DNA of 64,000 nt, from positions 1 through 64,000 of the forward strand of contig CAITDI010000043.1 of assembly GCA_903891095.1 (NCBI GenBank), given 5' to 3'. This document shows, in pieces, positions 62,298 to 64,000 of this stretch; within the stretch, counting starts at the first letter, position 1; each line of letters begins with the position of its first letter. A program made the translations under genes and the position numbers. Source of the stretch: an uncultured bacterium (GTDB lineage: Bacteria > Planctomycetota > Phycisphaerae > Phycisphaerales > SM1A02). The notes under the pieces were generated by a model. That model was not told the DNA's origin, did no database searches, and saw only the letters and a program-made list of their open reading frames with translations.

Positions 62298-64000
62298 ATG
62301 CGTCGCAAGAAGAAGATCCTCATCGCCGTCGGTTCGTCGCTCGCGTTCGTCAGCCTCCTCGTGCTGCTCGCGCCCACGCTGCTTTCGGGCTACGCACGCG
62401 GCGTGGTCGAGGAGCAGGTCGGCGCGCGCGTCAACGGCACCGTCAAGCTCAAGGCGCTCGAGCTCTCGTGGTTCTCCGGCCAGCGCGTGGACGGGCTTGC
62501 GATCGATGGCGGCGCGGATGTCGGCCAGATCAGCGTTTCCGCGGGCGTTTCCGAAGGTCTGCTCGCGCTCGCGCGTGGCTCGGACATCACGCTCAAGCTC
62601 GAGGGTTCCGCAGCGACCGTGTTCGACAAGGAGGGCAAGGTCGGGCTTGCGAAGCTTGCCAAGGCTTCTTCTGGGGTCTCTTCTGGGGTCTCGTCGGCCG
62701 CCTCGTCTCCCGCGCCCGCTGCCGCGCAAACCGCAGGAAATCCGCTGGGAACGCGCAAGCTCAAGATCGAGCTCGCGGGACTCGACTTCGCCGCGACCGG
62801 TCCCGACGGCGCGGCGTACGCGCTGCAGAAGCTCGACGGCGACATCGAGCTCGCGGGCGCGGACCTCTCGGTCGCGCTCGACGCCGTCACCAAGGCCTCG
62901 GGCCGCGAAGGCGAACTTTCGATCGACGCCAAGGCCGCGCTCGCGTTCGCCAACGGCGGCGTTGACATCGCCGCGACCAGCGGAACCGCCACGATTTCCG
63001 CCAGCAAGATCGCTTGGCCGACCGCCGCGGGCGAACTCAACGTGAGTTCTCTCCGCGTCGATGCCGCGAAGTCGAAGCAGGGCGACGTCACGCTCAAGGC
63101 CGACGTCGCCGCGCGCGTGGCCGCAAGCAGCGAGGCGACCGTGCACGCCGACATCGCGCTCGGCTCGCCGTTCGACGCGAGCGGCAAGTTCACGCTCGAT
63201 CCTGCGACCGTCACCGCGACGGTCGAGGCGCGCGCGGTTCCGCTCGGCGCATTCCAGGCGTTTGCGCCTGAAATCGCGCCCGGCACCAAGCTCGATTTCG
63301 CCAAGGACATCGGCGACACCGCCGATCTCCCGATCGTCAAGCGCCAGGGCGACGGCGCGCGCATCGCCCTCGATGCGCGGCAGATCAAGTGCACGTTCGA
63401 CGGCGCCGTCGCCACCGACGGCTCGAGCGTCAACGGTGGAACGCTCGCGTTGCACGCGTCGCTCCGCCCCGAGTTGCTCAAGGCCTTCGGCCTCGTCGAC
63501 GCGAACGCGCTCGCCATCAACGTGAACGGCGACAAGGTCGCGTGGAAGAAGGGCGACGACGCCGTGCGTTCCGTCGGCGGAACCTACGCCGTCGAGCTCG
63601 CCGCGCCGTTTGACTTCCGCATGGACGCCGATCCCGTGCGTCTGCACGCCGACAAGCTGAAGGTGAGCTTTGCCAAGGAACTCGGCGCGCCCGCCGGCGC
63701 GCTCTCGCTGGAAACCGCGCTGCGCTGCGGCGAAACCGGCACGACCACCGCATCGCTGCGCGGCAACGTCGACCTCGCGTCGAAGGCGTTGCTCGACGCG
63801 ACGCTCGAAGCGAACGCAAAGATCGATCCCGCGTTCCTCGAGCGCGTGACCAGCGGCAATGTCGTCGTGAGCCGCACGGGCGCCTCGCTCGCCGTCTCGG
63901 TGACCGAGTTCGCGTACATCCCGAGCGACGAATTCAGCGGCATTCGCGCGGTCGTCGGCCGCGCGCGCGCGGAGCTTTCCGGCGCGGTCGCCGTCAACGG
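62298..64000 (+). CDS. AsmA/DUF748-like envelope protein, 3' end missing
   Basis: The first 567 codons of a protein cut by the window end. It starts MRRKKKILIAVGSSLAFVSL, a signal/anchor with a TM helix (about residues 7-28), then VVEEQVGARVNGTVKLKALE and WFSGQRVDGLAIDGGADVG. The rest is a long run of beta-strand-like Ala/Val/Ser-rich repeats (ELAGLDFAATGPDG, LSIDAKAALAFANGG), as in AsmA-like bridge proteins that span the periplasm and carry lipids. A Ser/Ala/Pro linker (GVSSGVSSAASSPAPAAA) lies near residue 135. The assignment is by pattern. Confidence 0.68.
   Translation, partial: MRRKKKILIAVGSSLAFVSLLVLLAPTLLSGYARGVVEEQVGARVNGTVKLKALELSWFSGQRVDGLAIDGGADVGQISVSAGVSEGLLALARGSDITLKLEGSAATVFDKEGKVGLAKLAKASSGVSSGVSSAASSPAPAAAQTAGNPLGTRKLKIELAGLDFAATGPDGAAYALQKLDGDIELAGADLSVALDAVTKASGREGELSIDAKAALAFANGGVDIAATSGTATISASKIAWPTAAGELNVSSLRVDAAKSKQGDVTLKADVAARVAASSEATVHADIALGSPFDASGKFTLDPATVTATVEARAVPLGAFQAFAPEIAPGTKLDFAKDIGDTADLPIVKRQGDGARIALDARQIKCTFDGAVATDGSSVNGGTLALHASLRPELLKAFGLVDANALAINVNGDKVAWKKGDDAVRSVGGTYAVELAAPFDFRMDADPVRLHADKLKVSFAKELGAPAGALSLETALRCGETGTTTASLRGNVDLASKALLDATLEANAKIDPAFLERVTSGNVVVSRTGASLAVSVTEFAYIPSDEFSGIRAVVGRARAELSGAVAVN

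Overview
This window is a chromosomal segment of a GC-rich bacterium with dense, codon-biased genes on both strands and long spurious antisense reading frames. The gene content suggests Planctomycetota, plausibly class Phycisphaerae. The supporting signs are an ECF sigma factor paired head-to-head with a membrane-anchored Ser/Thr kinase, a DUF1573 protein, a PEP-CTERM-type surface protein, many secreted proteins without recognisable domains, a fatty-acid cluster with two acyl carrier proteins, and an H-NOX/hybrid-kinase pair. This placement rests on recalled family distributions, not on a search.

Layout. 0-8.8 kb: gatCA (tRNA-dependent amidation) faces an RND efflux adaptor/pump pair, a ROK sugar kinase and a Nif3-like protein. 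8.8-12.9 kb: an accessory block (DUF1573 protein, Cys-rich secreted protein, frameshifted PEP-CTERM protein, small ORF) that is bracketed by the 3' end of nif3 and a second diverged copy of that 3' end. 13-16 kb: PIN-PhoH ATPase with a strong terminator, a 14-bp tandem repeat and another Cys-rich secreted protein. 15.8-24.1 kb: ECF sigma/kinase pair, Bax-inhibitor-like membrane protein, zinc-ribbon protein, a B12-binding protein with a CarH-like photoreceptor motif, a GH15 glucoamylase and a FliN-like protein. 24.3-31.4 kb: type II fatty-acid/phospholipid cluster in the order rpmF, plsX, fabH, fabD, lipoprotein gene, fabG, acpP, second acp, fabF, all on the minus strand; fabG has no ATG, GTG or TTG start. 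31.6-33.2 kb: rnhA, rpsL, rpsG, followed by tandem repeats and a bidirectional terminator.

33.5-41.6 kb: lipoprotein, H-NOX sensor with translationally coupled HNOBA-type hybrid histidine kinase, a membrane-anchored hypothetical ORF that overruns into a ThiF/MoeB-family gene, a YbjN-like protein, and several poorly known proteins. 41.8-50.7 kb: a large secreted helical protein, glpK-glpD for glycerol use, a large Tat-type secreted protein and an SGNH hydrolase. 50.8-54.3 kb: sucD and purM diverge, with 50-bp and 270-bp tandem repeats, then an ArfB-like ribosome-rescue factor. 54.3-64 kb: a beta-barrel protein, a metallophosphoesterase coupled to a PLP decarboxylase, a GNAT acetyltransferase, an M3 oligopeptidase, ispE (isoprenoids), nadA (NAD) and the start of an AsmA-like protein cut by the window end.

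The accessory signals most worth following are the duplicated nif3 3' end around the 8.8-12.5 kb block, the B12 photoreceptor-like protein, the ATC-initiated fabG, the homopolymer frameshift in the PEP-CTERM gene, and a dispersed GC-rich repeat family at four intergenic sites. No rRNA, tRNA, CRISPR array or complete insertion sequence was recognised.
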